The notes beneath the pieces were generated by a model. That model was not told the DNA's origin. It was given only the letters and a program-made list of their open reading frames with translations, and ran no database searches. Shown piece after piece: positions 1 through 7,035 of a stretch of DNA of 10,019 nucleotides. Origin of the DNA: Euperipatoides rowelli (Eukaryota > Onychophora > Udeonychophora > Euonychophora > Peripatopsidae); NCBI GenBank assembly GCA_003024985.2, contig PXIH01S0000895.1. The stretch is one strand, 5' to 3'. The translations under genes and the position numbers were made by a program. Within the stretch, counting starts at the first letter, position 1. The number at the start of each line of letters is the position of its first letter.

Positions 1-478
1 TAAAAGATAGAATTCTGACAAACTCAAAAATACAGACAATTGAGGAATGGAAAGATTAAATTTTTTTAATCTTATTATTCCGATTAAGATAGAGTAATTG
101 GTACATCCACCCGGACTAGTAAAATAATGCAAACGGAAAAGGTATTACACACAACAGTATAAATTAATAAATAGTAAGGAATAGTAAACAGGTGAAACCG
201 TGGCAAAAGTTTTAAAATTAGCAACTCATTTATTCAATAAACAAATTTAAAATTCCAGTTTTAATATTTACAATAATGTGGACAAACAAATAAAAAGATT
301 ACACAATATTTAAATTTAATTAAATACTACAATGAAATTTAATAAAACCTTTTTTATTAAAATTTATTTATTAAATATTGTTTTTATTCAAATGAATGCC
401 TTCTGAGAGAGAGTGAAAAATTTTGTAAAAAAATGAATTTGATATGGTACCTTTGTGTGTGTTTTAATAAATTTCCCC
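1..478. other. A+T-rich non-coding stretch
   Basis: No open frame of useful length is seen on either strand. The stretch has many short A and T runs and two small perfect hairpins. One is at 52-73, with 9-bp arms AAGATTAAA and TTTAATCTT around a TTTT loop. The other is at 339-360, with 9-bp arms TTAATAAAA and TTTTATTAA around CCTT. Such hairpins are expected by chance in DNA this rich in A+T, so no function is assigned. The sequence is consistent with intron or intergenic DNA. Confidence 0.6.
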
Positions 479-642
479 CTTAAAGGTCAAATGTAACGGA
501 TTTTTTTAATTTTTTTTAATTATTGATTTACAAAGATTTTTACTAAAAAAAAATTTCCAGTGGAATTTTTTTTAATAGCAATTATCTTTGAAAATCAATA
601 ATAAAAAATAAATAAAAAAATCCGTTACATTTGACCTTTAAG
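479..642. mobile_element. palindromic MITE / fold-back element with 29-bp terminal inverted repeats
   Basis: The outer arms 479-507 and 614-642 are exact reverse complements over 29 bases, from CTTAAAGG inward through AAATGTAACGGA to a T run. Complementarity continues inward with few mismatches (ATTATTGATTTACAAAGAT at left against ATTATTGATTTTCAAAGAT at right, both read inward) to a centre near 560/561, inside TTCCAGTGGAA. Almost the whole 164 bp could therefore fold on itself. Both ends carry TTAA (480-483 and 638-641), and the TA inside it would fit a Tc1/mariner-type TA target duplication, while the full TTAA would fit a piggyBac-type one. Because TTAA is itself palindromic, the true boundary is ambiguous. 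There is no room for a transposase, so the element would be non-autonomous. The high arm identity suggests recent insertion or gene conversion. The superfamily is inferred only from the edge sequence. Confidence 0.8.
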
Positions 643-887
643 TTTATTTATAAAGTCAATAGTGATCAATTACGATATTGCTATGAACTTCAAAGGCTGG
701 AATAAGATTTGCAAAACTGGCTTATAAGGCTTCAGCGAATACTAGCTGGCTTCGTATTGATCAGGCTGCAGTCTGCAGTTTAATTTCTTCTAAGTTCTGG
801 AGTCAACGGACCAGAATTCAGCCTTGTTGCGAGGGGTTCTGCTGTCAATTAGAGAAATTAACTAAATGAAAACCATTACTTTTATAG
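643..887. other. mixed-composition stretch, possible UTR or exon-adjacent sequence
   Basis: Composition becomes more balanced than the flanks, with GGCTGCAGTCTGCAG near 765 and GGACCAGAATTCAGCC near 809. The word CTGGCTT occurs twice (718 and 747 areas). Stops interrupt all frames at short spacing and no conserved domain is recognisable. It may be untranslated exon, a decayed repeat or ordinary unique DNA; the sequence alone does not decide. Confidence 0.3.
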
Positions 888-1028
888 GTTTTCATTCCCG
901 GTGGATTTTCAAGTTTGCTGCAAATCTTCTGCTCTTCGATCATAGGCTGGATGATTTTTCTTGATGATGATTTGTCAGCTGTGAAACATTGGAACTATGG
1001 GTTTAGTTTCACTTTAGTACATAATTAA
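888..1028 (+). other. 46-codon open frame behind a possible splice acceptor (unrecognised)
   Basis: Directly after TTTTATAG (ending at 887) a frame stays open for 46 codons and stops at TAA 1026-1028. The translation begins VFIPGGFSSL and ends with HWNYGFSFTLVHN. There is no upstream ATG in frame, since the TAG sits immediately before it, so it could only be translated as a spliced exon. The middle is hydrophobic (IFCSSIIGWMIF) and is followed by an acidic DDD. I do not recognise a family. A chance open frame in more balanced sequence is an equally good explanation. Confidence 0.12.
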
Positions 1029-2430
1029 CTTTTTCATGTGATTTGGGGTGGCCAACCAACATATGGCCCTTTAAATCGGCTGCTTTAATAATTGTAGGTA
1101 TATACAATGTAATACAAATCACATAAATAATTTCATAAGATCATGATCATCATTTGATTTGAATGAAGCCCAAAATTTGAAGGCAAATAACATTAAATGT
1201 CCTTTTATAATTTAAATAGTCCAATGAAACATGGATTTGTTTTTATAAAGACAGCGATTAAAAGTTTATAATGTGGCAGCCATATTGGATGTTTGTTTAC
1301 ATTTTTAAATGCAGATATTAATGAACGAAATTCACCTCTTGCAATATTGTTCTCATTAAAATCACTTCAAGGCAACACATAGACTATTATTCAATCTAAT
1401 AAAAATTGAACAATGTCCAAATAAAGTCTAGAATTAAACCACAACGATGTTTAGCCATCAGTGATAATTTTCTTGAATCTAGCGATTTTCTCCAAGTTAT
1501 TGGTAACACATCTCAACATACAGCATGAATGCAGGTAAAAATCAGATTAGTAAACTTAAATACAAACATAAAATGAAAAATAAAGATAAATTACTTTCAC
1601 TCTACTCAGGCATGAGAGGAAGGTCTTTTCCGCAAAATTTAATTTCAATCAGATTAGGCATAAAATAGATATTTGCAAATGTAAACACATAATATTCTAC
1701 TGTAATTTCACCATTTACAAAATATTCAAATATTTATAGAAAATCAATGAAACAATATTTTGATCCCAAAATTGGTATTTCGTCTCAGTAATAGGTCTAG
1801 TTCACTTTTACTAAATCCTAAGATTCTATGAAATTTATTTAATTTTATATAAATTTTTATAGGTCATTTGGAATAAATTTACATGCTATTTTATCAAATC
1901 CTGCCAAAATATACACATCTTGACCTCTCAAAATTCAAGGGAATATGGTACAGACTAATAAATAGGCTTAAATCCAACATTAGGAACTCCTCTAGGTACC
2001 CTATAAGTAAAATTGAATTCGGGGTCCCTTTTGAGGATAATCTTGAGATTTGAGTAATCACAAATTTTGGCAAAATTTTATTTTTAATCAAATTTATCCA
2101 TACTGTATAGCCAAGAAACAAAAAAAATGCTCATTCTTATTGACTCTAAAAATATTAATTTACATAAATTAACATTATTATCAACCTCCTAAGAGAAAAA
2201 CTGTTTGCCTTAGAAAAAATTATATACTGTAGGTAAAAATGACATTTTATAGTAGGCTATTTTGGATAAATTGAGAATTCATGAACTCTAGATCTACTTT
2301 ATCAATCATTCCCAAATTTTATATTTGGAGACACTATTCTATATTACAACTATTTCTACTATAATATTTAAGATTAGGAAATAAATTGTCAATTTTCATT
2401 TTCATAAGACTAGTCATCATCTTAAATTTT
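1029..2430. other. A+T-rich stretch without recognisable genes
   Basis: Nothing supportable as a gene is seen on either strand. A 75-codon minus-strand open frame (1894-2121) has a composition typical of chance translation of A+T-rich DNA (many I, L, F, S, no motif), and it is not called. A 10-bp palindrome GATCATGATC lies at 1139-1148. The remainder looks like intergenic or intronic DNA. Confidence 0.55.
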
Positions 2431-2470
2431 ATCTATATATCTATCTATATCTGAATCTGTATCTATATTC
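2431..2470. repeat. degenerate TCTA/TATC-type microsatellite
   Basis: A 40-bp tract is built from ATCT, CTAT and ATAT steps (ATCTATATATCTATCTATAT and onward), interrupted by CTGAATCTGT. It is an imperfect tetranucleotide microsatellite of the kind common in animal nuclear genomes. The interruptions suggest an older tract with reduced slippage. Confidence 0.75.
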
Positions 2471-2947
2471 TTTAGGGCTAATAATAATTTATTGACTCTA
2501 TGTCCGCAAAAGGAACTTGGAATTAGAATTTGTTCCTATTTTTCCCAAAGAACTAGAGCTACAACTAATTCCTTTTACAATTCAATTGTTCCAACACTGC
2601 TAAGATACTTACGAGTTCAATTTGGCATTCTGAATGCTTTTAAGAAGAGCCGATTTCAGTGATATTTTAATTATGATGTTATTGAATTGTGCTTAAATTT
2701 CATATCTTTTTTATGTTGTATTGAAGTTGCAGAGAAAACTCCAGCAATTTATGATCGTGAAGAATGAAGTAGGTTGCAAAAACATGTTAATGATTTACAG
2801 TTTACAAATTAGATAGAAATATGATGCAGCTAGCAAGAAATATTTTTATTCTATTACTGTTTATTGACATGTTGTTTGGCTTAATTAATTACAAGAATTG
2901 TTATCATCTTTTCACCTTGATTTAAAAAAAAAAATACAGTTCTTGGA
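2471..2947. other. unique A+T-rich sequence, nothing assigned
   Basis: No open frame, RNA signature or repeat stands out. A run of ten A residues is present near 2925-2935. It is consistent with non-coding nuclear DNA. Confidence 0.5.
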
Positions 2948-3000
2948 AATTAGTTTTCAGTTTCAAATATATATTAATTAGCAACAGCTGAAAACTGATT
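2948..3000. repeat. 13-bp inverted repeat (hairpin)
   Basis: AATTAGTTTTCAG (2948-2960) pairs with CTGAAAACTGATT (2988-3000) at 12 of 13 positions; the exception would be a G-U pair if the plus strand were transcribed. The loop is 27 bases. No downstream T tract or known RNA family suggests a role. Confidence 0.4.
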
Positions 3001-3333
3001 CTCATCCAAAGCTGAGTAAAGTAAAATTTATCATTATGATGATTTATACAGCATGTAACATTAGACCCCTCAATATATTCCAATTTAATCTTATTAATTA
3101 AATTTTAATATCGTTATTTTTTATTTAAATATTTAAAAACAATTTTTAATTAACGGTTTTGTATTCAATTTTTTTCTCAGTTTATCTTTTAATAAGGCCA
3201 TCATTCGATAAGTTTGTCCATTTATTGTTTTTTTTTATTGTTTTTTATATCCTTGAAATATTAATGTATATTTATATTTTTATCTGGATTTTAAATAAAA
3301 TATGTTGAACAGGGCTAGTTTTCTTCCAAAAAA
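3001..3333. other. A+T-rich stretch with T-run duplications
   Basis: This holds only A+T-rich sequence, including the doubled phrase TTATTGTTTTTT around 3222-3246. No gene is called. It lies just past the stop codon of the minus-strand open frame at 3334-3585, so it would be its 3' flank if that frame is an exon. I see no canonical AATAAA on the minus strand in the first bases past that stop. Confidence 0.45.
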
Positions 3334-3585
3334 TTAATTATTAAAGTATACTCCTGCACCTGTGTATCCTTTAAGCTGACAAAAATTATATTTGTTTGCA
3401 CAACTTGCAGATGAGAACTTTACTGGGTATGAATTAGTTTGATATATGAATACCTTACCACTTGACCCATTCACAGGTGTTTTAAGTACAGGTAAACCAT
3501 GTCCACCCCTCTCCTTATTAAAATGATGGGTAACAAACACAAATGCTGGTTGCAGCTTCCAATTGAGAAAAGCATTATGTGACAA
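3334..3585 (-). CDS. unrecognised coding-like open frame, possible exon or gene fragment
   Basis: The frame is open for about 83 codons and ends at TAA (3334-3336). There is no ATG: the first codon that could be counted as a start is TTG, and an in-frame TAA lies a few codons upstream. It could be translated only as a spliced exon or be a fragment of an older gene. A possible acceptor AG follows a pyrimidine-rich stretch at about 3556-3571 on the minus strand. The translation is less biased than chance A+T frames: it has FVFVTHHFNKERGGHGLPV around residues 15-33, glycine-rich NGSSGK at 39-44, two cysteines at 62 and 69, and GYTGAGVYF near the end. No known domain is recognised. The adjacent 36-bp tandem array begins about 8 bp beyond its upstream end. 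Confidence 0.22.
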   Translation of the reverse strand: MSHNAFLNWKLQPAFVFVTHHFNKERGGHGLPVLKTPVNGSSGKVFIYQTNSYPVKFSSASCANKYNFCQLKGYTGAGVYFNN

Positions 3586-3592
3586 AAAAAGC

Positions 3593-3999
3593 TTTTATTT
3601 TGAATTAGCTAAAGAAGCCACCCAGTGGGTACAATTTGAACTAGCATAAGAAGCCATCCACAATTTAAACTATTACTATGTGAAAGAAGCCACCCAATGG
3701 CTACAATTTGAAGTATTGAAAGAAACCACCCAGTGGCTACAATTTGAAGTATTGAAAGAAGCCACCCAGTGGCTACAATTTGAACTAGCGAAAGAAACCA
3801 TCCAGTGGCTACAATTTGAAGTATTGAAAGACACCACCCAATGGCTACAATATGAACTAGCAAAAAAAGCCATCCAGTGGCTACAATTTGAACTAGTGAA
3901 ATAAACGATTCATTTGGCTACAATTTGAACAAGTGAAAGAAGCCACCCAGAGGCTACAATTGGAACTAGCAAAAGAAGACATTCAGCAGCTTCAAATAA
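3593..3999 (+). repeat. 36-bp minisatellite array, about 11 copies, readable as a 12-residue repeat
   Basis: A 36-bp unit starting GAAGCCACCCAGTGGCTACA repeats head to tail. Full units begin at 3614, 3650, 3686, 3722, 3758, 3794, 3830, 3866, 3902 and 3939, with partial units at 3593-3613 and 3975-3999. The unit at 3902 is 37 bp, which shifts the frame, and the unit at 3650 is strongly diverged. Two variants alternate: one ends GAAGTATTGAAA and the other GAACTAGCGAAA. Each unit carries a small dyad, GCCAC-CCA-GTGGC, with some degenerate copies. In the plus frame the unit reads EATQWLQFEVLK or EATQWLQFELAK and stays open from 3680 to 3901, but a stop (TAA) interrupts the copy at 3614 and the copy at 3902. 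Minus-strand frames are open too, because 36 is divisible by three, so openness is not proof of coding. Confidence 0.92.
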
Positions 4000-4055
4000 G
4001 TTTTAAAAATGTATCTCATGCGTTTCAAGATTCATCAAAGTCTAAAGCTTGTTAA
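3939..4055 (+). other. 38-codon open frame running from the last repeat into unique sequence
   Basis: After the 37-bp unit shifts the frame, reading resumes in the new frame at 3939 as EATQRLQLELAKEDIQQLQ, leaves the repeat near 3999, continues through SFKNVSHAFQDSSKSKAC and stops at TAA 4053-4055. The charged, glutamine-rich stretch resembles a helical or coiled-coil segment followed by a polar tail. It looks like a C-terminal end of a repeat protein, but there is no start, and the frame differs from that of the upstream units. It may be a relic of a coding array, or chance. No family is recognised. Confidence 0.2.
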
Positions 4056-4090
4056 ACAGTTGGCTAACAAACTATGGAACTCCTTTAATT

Positions 4091-4258
4091 CTAAATTTTC
4101 AAAAAATTATTTTCAAGGCAGGAAAGATCGTAGTAATCTAAAAACGCATCAGTCATATCTGCTTCAGGAGTAATTTTAAGTAAAACAAACACCATTGCAC
4201 TAGGATGAGTACGTTGAAGAGTAGCATATCTTACTAACAATATACAGACTTTTCTACT
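4091..4258 (-). other. 55-codon minus-strand coding-like block (unrecognised)
   Basis: On the minus strand the frame is open from 4258 to a TAG at 4091-4093. It is preceded by three consecutive in-frame stops. The first internal ATG gives only 34 residues. The translation contains RYATLQRTHPSAMVFVLLK and then ITPEADMTDAFLDYYDLSC, which is balanced in acidic, polar and hydrophobic residues and less like chance A+T translation than most frames here. A possible splice acceptor (TTGTTAG) lies on the minus strand near 4229-4235. I recognise no domain. It lies on the same strand as 3334-3585, on the other side of the tandem array, so both could be relics of one gene. Confidence 0.18.
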
Positions 4259-4581
4259 CTATTATTATATACTGTATATACTAAATAATCAAGTATATTT
4301 TAAACAAATCTGGTTTAAAATTTGAATATACAGTAATTGTAAACTTAAGGATTATAATTTGATATTAAACAGACATAGTGCTAAAGTGCCGAAATAGTTG
4401 TAGAATATTTGAAAAATTATAATACTGAATAATAAAAATATGAAAAATATACAGAAAACATATGAGTTTAACTTAATAAAAATATGACTAAATGAGAATT
4501 ATAAGGCCTCACTAGTCATTAAGATTATATTAGACTTAAATTGTTTGTTTATTTTTTTCCCGAGGAGGTTCAGCCCTCTAG
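4259..4581. other. A+T-rich non-coding stretch
   Basis: The sequence is A+T-rich, with TATATAC-T-GTATATA at 4266-4280, a dyad around one central base. No gene, RNA or long repeat is seen. A plus-strand open frame beginning at 4541 and running to 4723 overlaps the minus-strand block at 4582-4707; it is hydrophobic at its end and is not called. Confidence 0.45.
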
Positions 4582-4707
4582 TCACAAGATCTGCTTGAAA
4601 AAGTTAAGTCGGAGCATGGTGGTTTTCATGTCTTTTGGTACTGATAAACCTGCTATTGGATTGACTCTTTTCATCTCTTCTTTTCTTAGTTTAATAATAA
4701 GTTTCAT
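4582..4707 (-). other. 41-codon minus-strand open frame with ATG (unrecognised)
   Basis: An ATG on the minus strand (4705-4707) opens a frame ending in TGA (4582-4584). The product would be basic: MKLIIKLRKEEMKRVNPIAG, then LSVPKDMKTTMLRLNFFKQIL split over two short phrases, LSVPKDMKTT and MLRLNFFKQIL. The surrounding 4560-4720 block has more balanced composition than its flanks, and the opposite strand is also open there, so the coding strand is uncertain. No family is recognised. It could be an exon remnant, part of a decayed transposon or chance. Confidence 0.14.
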
Positions 4708-5284
4708 TTTTGCTAGTGTCTAGCACAAACTCTGGACTGTATCTTTGCATCTGAAACCAACTAATGGTGTATGACTGAATGTCACATGACCAATATGGGC
4801 TAGCTGTCTTATTTTTTTATTTATAAGCGTAAACATCTCAATTGTGAACTTTTCTGCTAATATTAATGACCCTAATCCTATCATAATTAAGATATGCACT
4901 AAACCTTCTTTTTAATAGTTTTTGATAATTTTTACATAACTTCCATCAGCTAACTGTTAACCAATCAACTTGCACCTTTGCATCATGTGTTTTATAGTAA
5001 TGTGCTACAGCATTTTCTGTGAGAGGAAAAAAAAACAACTCAAAAGATATGTAACGTAGAAGGGTAACACTTCTTGATAAAAGCTTTCTGAAAGTTCCTC
5101 AAAAAACATGGATGGGCAAAATTGGGGGCACATTATGCAAAAAGAGGTAAACATAATACAATAAATTAACTGAGCTTCAAGTATATACTTCAAAGTGTAT
5201 ATAAGAAATCCATAACTGAATATCAGCACATTATAGGAATTTAAATTTAAATAATCTGTATACTCTGGACAGTAGTGACAGTAG
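4708..5284. other. unique sequence without a supportable gene
   Basis: A minus-strand open frame at 5005-5229 begins with a non-ATG codon and is dominated by F, L, Y, C and S; it has no recognisable motif and is treated as chance. Nine A residues near 5027-5035 and ordinary A+T-rich DNA make up the rest. Confidence 0.45.
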
Positions 5285-5304
5285 ACTTACTATGCATAGT
5301 AAGT
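5285..5304. repeat. perfect 20-bp palindrome
   Basis: ACTTACTATG followed directly by CATAGTAAGT is an exact inverted repeat with no spacer. The next bases outward (G and G) do not pair, so it ends cleanly. It lies 14 bp before the first unit of the 69-bp array. A perfect zero-spacer palindrome of this length is uncommon by chance in 10 kb. It could be a cruciform-prone site, a dimeric protein binding site or an old insertion scar; nothing in the sequence chooses between these. Confidence 0.85.
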
Positions 5305-5318
5305 GCTCTTATGCTATG

Positions 5319-5664
5319 CCAGTGTCGGAAAGGAACACTATATGATTTTAGATGTATGTTCAAGGACGGAAGTCATGACATTATATTCCAGTGCCAGAAA
5401 GGGATACAATGATTTTAGATGTATTCTCAAGAATGGAAGTGATGGCATGATATTCCATTGCCAGAAAGGGACACTATATGATTTTAAATGTATTCTCAAG
5501 GATATATAAGTGATGATATTCCAGTGCCAGAAAGTGATACTATATGATTTTAAATGTATGCTCAAGGATGGAAGTGATATCGTGATATTCCAGTACCAGA
5601 AACTGACATTATATGTTTTTAGATCTATTCTAAAGGACGGAAATGGTGTTATGATTATATTCTA
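5319..5664 (+). repeat. tandem array of about five 66-72-bp units, readable as a 23-residue repeat
   Basis: Units begin with CCAGTGCCAGAAAGGGA or a close variant at 5319, 5388, 5455, 5521 and 5590, giving spacings of 69, 67, 66, 69 and about 72 bp to the end near 5664. Shared words are TATATGATTTTAAATGTAT, CTCAAGGA and GGAAGTGAT. One plus-strand reading gives about 23 residues per unit, of the type IFQCQKGTLYDFKCILKDGS, with conserved cysteines and lysines. Units of 67 and 66 bp break the frame and a stop (TAA at about 5507-5509) interrupts it, so the longest open pieces are 5303-5509 and 5510-5701. It is a low-copy minisatellite or a decayed coding repeat. The minus strand is also partly open. 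Confidence 0.88.
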
Positions 5665-5865
5665 TTTAAAGCATGTTGTTTTTAGTTGGGAAATATTATA
5701 ATGTGCTTAGGAATATAACTTTTGATTTAGTTGTAAGCGTTGGGTGAAGGTTACGACTGTAAATAAAAAAAAATACGGCTTCCCAACCATTTGGCGCTAG
5801 TGAGCTCCTCTACAATCTTATTGGTCTGTGAAGAATCAACCTCTCACCCATAATGGCTCCTGCAG
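5665..5865. other. linker between two tandem arrays
   Basis: About 200 bp separate the 69-bp and 80-bp arrays. The segment includes nine A residues (5763-5771) and the mixed-composition words TTTGGCGCTAGTGAGCTCC and AACCTCTCACCCATAATGG. No frame of note is open. Composition is less A+T-rich than most of the window. Confidence 0.4.
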
Positions 5866-6070
5866 TTAGCTTTGATGTTTCAGATAATTTATCCTGGGAA
5901 AAATGATTTTCACCAGACTTTATTTTCCAACATTAGAAGCTACTCTTAGCATTGGTGTTTCAGATAATTTGTCATGGGGAAAAATGATTTTCTTCAGACT
6001 TTATTTTCCAATTACAAACTTCACTTTTCCAGATTGTCATGGGGAAAAATGATTTTCATCAGACTTTAAT
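5866..6070 (+). repeat. three-copy tandem repeat, 80-bp unit with a shortened last copy
   Basis: Copy 1 begins with TTAGCTTTGATGTTTCAGAT at 5866 and copy 2 with TTAGCATTGGTGTTTCAGAT at 5946, a period of 80 bp. The shared core GGGGAAAAATGATTTTC, followed two or three bases later by CAGACTTTATTTTCCA, recurs. In copy 3 the core follows after only 65 bp (compare TGTCATGGGG at 5970 and 6035), so about 15 bp including TTTCAGATAATT is lost or diverged. Each core holds a small dyad, GAAAA-ATGA-TTTTC. No long open frame spans it. The unit shares no obvious sequence with the 36-bp or 69-bp units. Confidence 0.88.
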
Positions 6071-6971
6071 TGCATATGAAAGGGTTAAAAAAAAGTAAAT
6101 ATATATAAATATTCTTATTAAAAATTCAGTTAATCTAAATATAAAAAATGTTTTTGAGGAAATAAATTAACGCCATATTTCAAAGTCATGTTTACCAATG
6201 GAGACCTGATGTAAATGACATTTGTCCTCAGGTGTGTAAATATTAGTGCTTCATCACAAATTTTTAGAAGTGTTCTCATTTAATAAGAATTTTTTTTTTA
6301 TGTGTGATGAGAGCAATAATTTTGCTTGCATTAAAGAGCCATTCCGTTGCTTGGATAGCAAATCGATGTTGAGATTTTTTTTGTCTGTTGATGTCATATC
6401 CTATGCTGTTCTCAATTTTATAAATAGACTTAACAAGAATTTTTGATTCTCTTTTTTCTTCCTTTTTTTTTTTTTGTTTGATGGCTTTTTATCGATTGCT
6501 GTTCTGAATGCATTGAAGTGATTTCATATTCCTGGCTCTTTTCTCGTGACAGTCTCTTGAAAGGGAAATTAAATATTCTGAAATGAAATTATGCTCCTGT
6601 CTTAAATAAAAGACCTGTACTGTGTTATTATAAGCAACTGAATTCTGGTATATAATGCTCTTATTAATTTTCTCATTTTATTGGAAATTGCAATAAAAAA
6701 GAAAAGGTTTAGCTGTTAGTGTGTAATGATTTTTAAATTATTAGGACCACTTTGCTGCAATATTAAGTGTTAAGATCAACATTTTAGGAAGTAAAATGAA
6801 TACTATATCTTTTTATTTTTACTTTTTAAATAAAAATGTTTATAATTATTTTTGCAAATGGAAAAAGAAAAAAAATGTTAGTGATCAGGAGCTCCCTCAT
6901 TCCTATACATATTGGCTCAATTGCCTTATTTTTTTTAATTATTATTTGTAGTCCTTGACAGTCTTGACTTC
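6071..6971. other. A+T-rich stretch, T runs, one possible polyadenylation signal
   Basis: No gene is supported. A 66-codon plus-strand open frame at 6246-6446 starts with GTG and reads as chance. T runs lie near 6290-6299 and 6463-6475. AATAAA at 6605-6610 is followed by a G/T-containing stretch (CTGTACTGTGTT), an arrangement that can mark a cleavage and polyadenylation site, but AATAAA is frequent in such DNA and no coding exon is seen before it. Confidence 0.4.
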
Positions 6972-7035
6972 ACCCTAATGATAATCGTAACTCCCACTAG
7001 GTAATTAATTACATTGCCCAACCCTAATGATAATC
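6972..7035 (+). repeat. short direct repeat ACCCTAATGATAATC, two copies
   Basis: The 15-base word ACCCTAATGATAATC occurs at 6972-6986 and again at 7021-7035, 49 bp apart, with different sequence between. It could be a remnant of a decayed tandem duplication or a pair of binding sites containing homeodomain-like TAAT cores. The repeat itself is certain; the role is unknown. Confidence 0.7.

Noticed and set aside
1894-2121. 75-codon minus-strand open frame
   Set aside because: The translation is dominated by I, L, F and S with no motif, the composition is typical of chance reading of A+T-rich DNA, and there is no supporting signal around it.
3609-3873. Minus-strand open frames within the 36-bp array (GWLLS- and NCSHW-type repeats)
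   Set aside because: They are shadows of the repeat unit: a period divisible by three keeps several frames open at once, so they are not independent evidence of genes.
3593-3999. CRISPR array
   Set aside because: The units are contiguous 36-bp tandem copies with no unique spacers between them, and the rest of the window is eukaryote-like with no cas genes.
4541-4723. 60-codon plus-strand open frame with a hydrophobic end
   Set aside because: It overlaps the opposite-strand block at 4582-4707, starts in a T-rich run, and has no recognisable motif; the hydrophobic end reflects T-rich codons.
5005-5229. 74-codon minus-strand open frame rich in F, Y, C and L
   Set aside because: It starts with a non-ATG codon and shows chance-like composition without any recognisable domain.
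5319-6070. A single long satellite joining the 69-bp and 80-bp arrays
   Set aside because: The two units share no clear sequence and are separated by about 200 bp of unique DNA.
6246-6446. 66-codon plus-strand open frame
   Set aside because: It starts with GTG, contains T-run-encoded phenylalanines and shows no motif; nothing suggests a bacterial gene here.
6605-6610. AATAAA as a gene end
   Set aside because: The hexamer is frequent in this composition and no coding exon precedes it; it is mentioned only within the stretch description.
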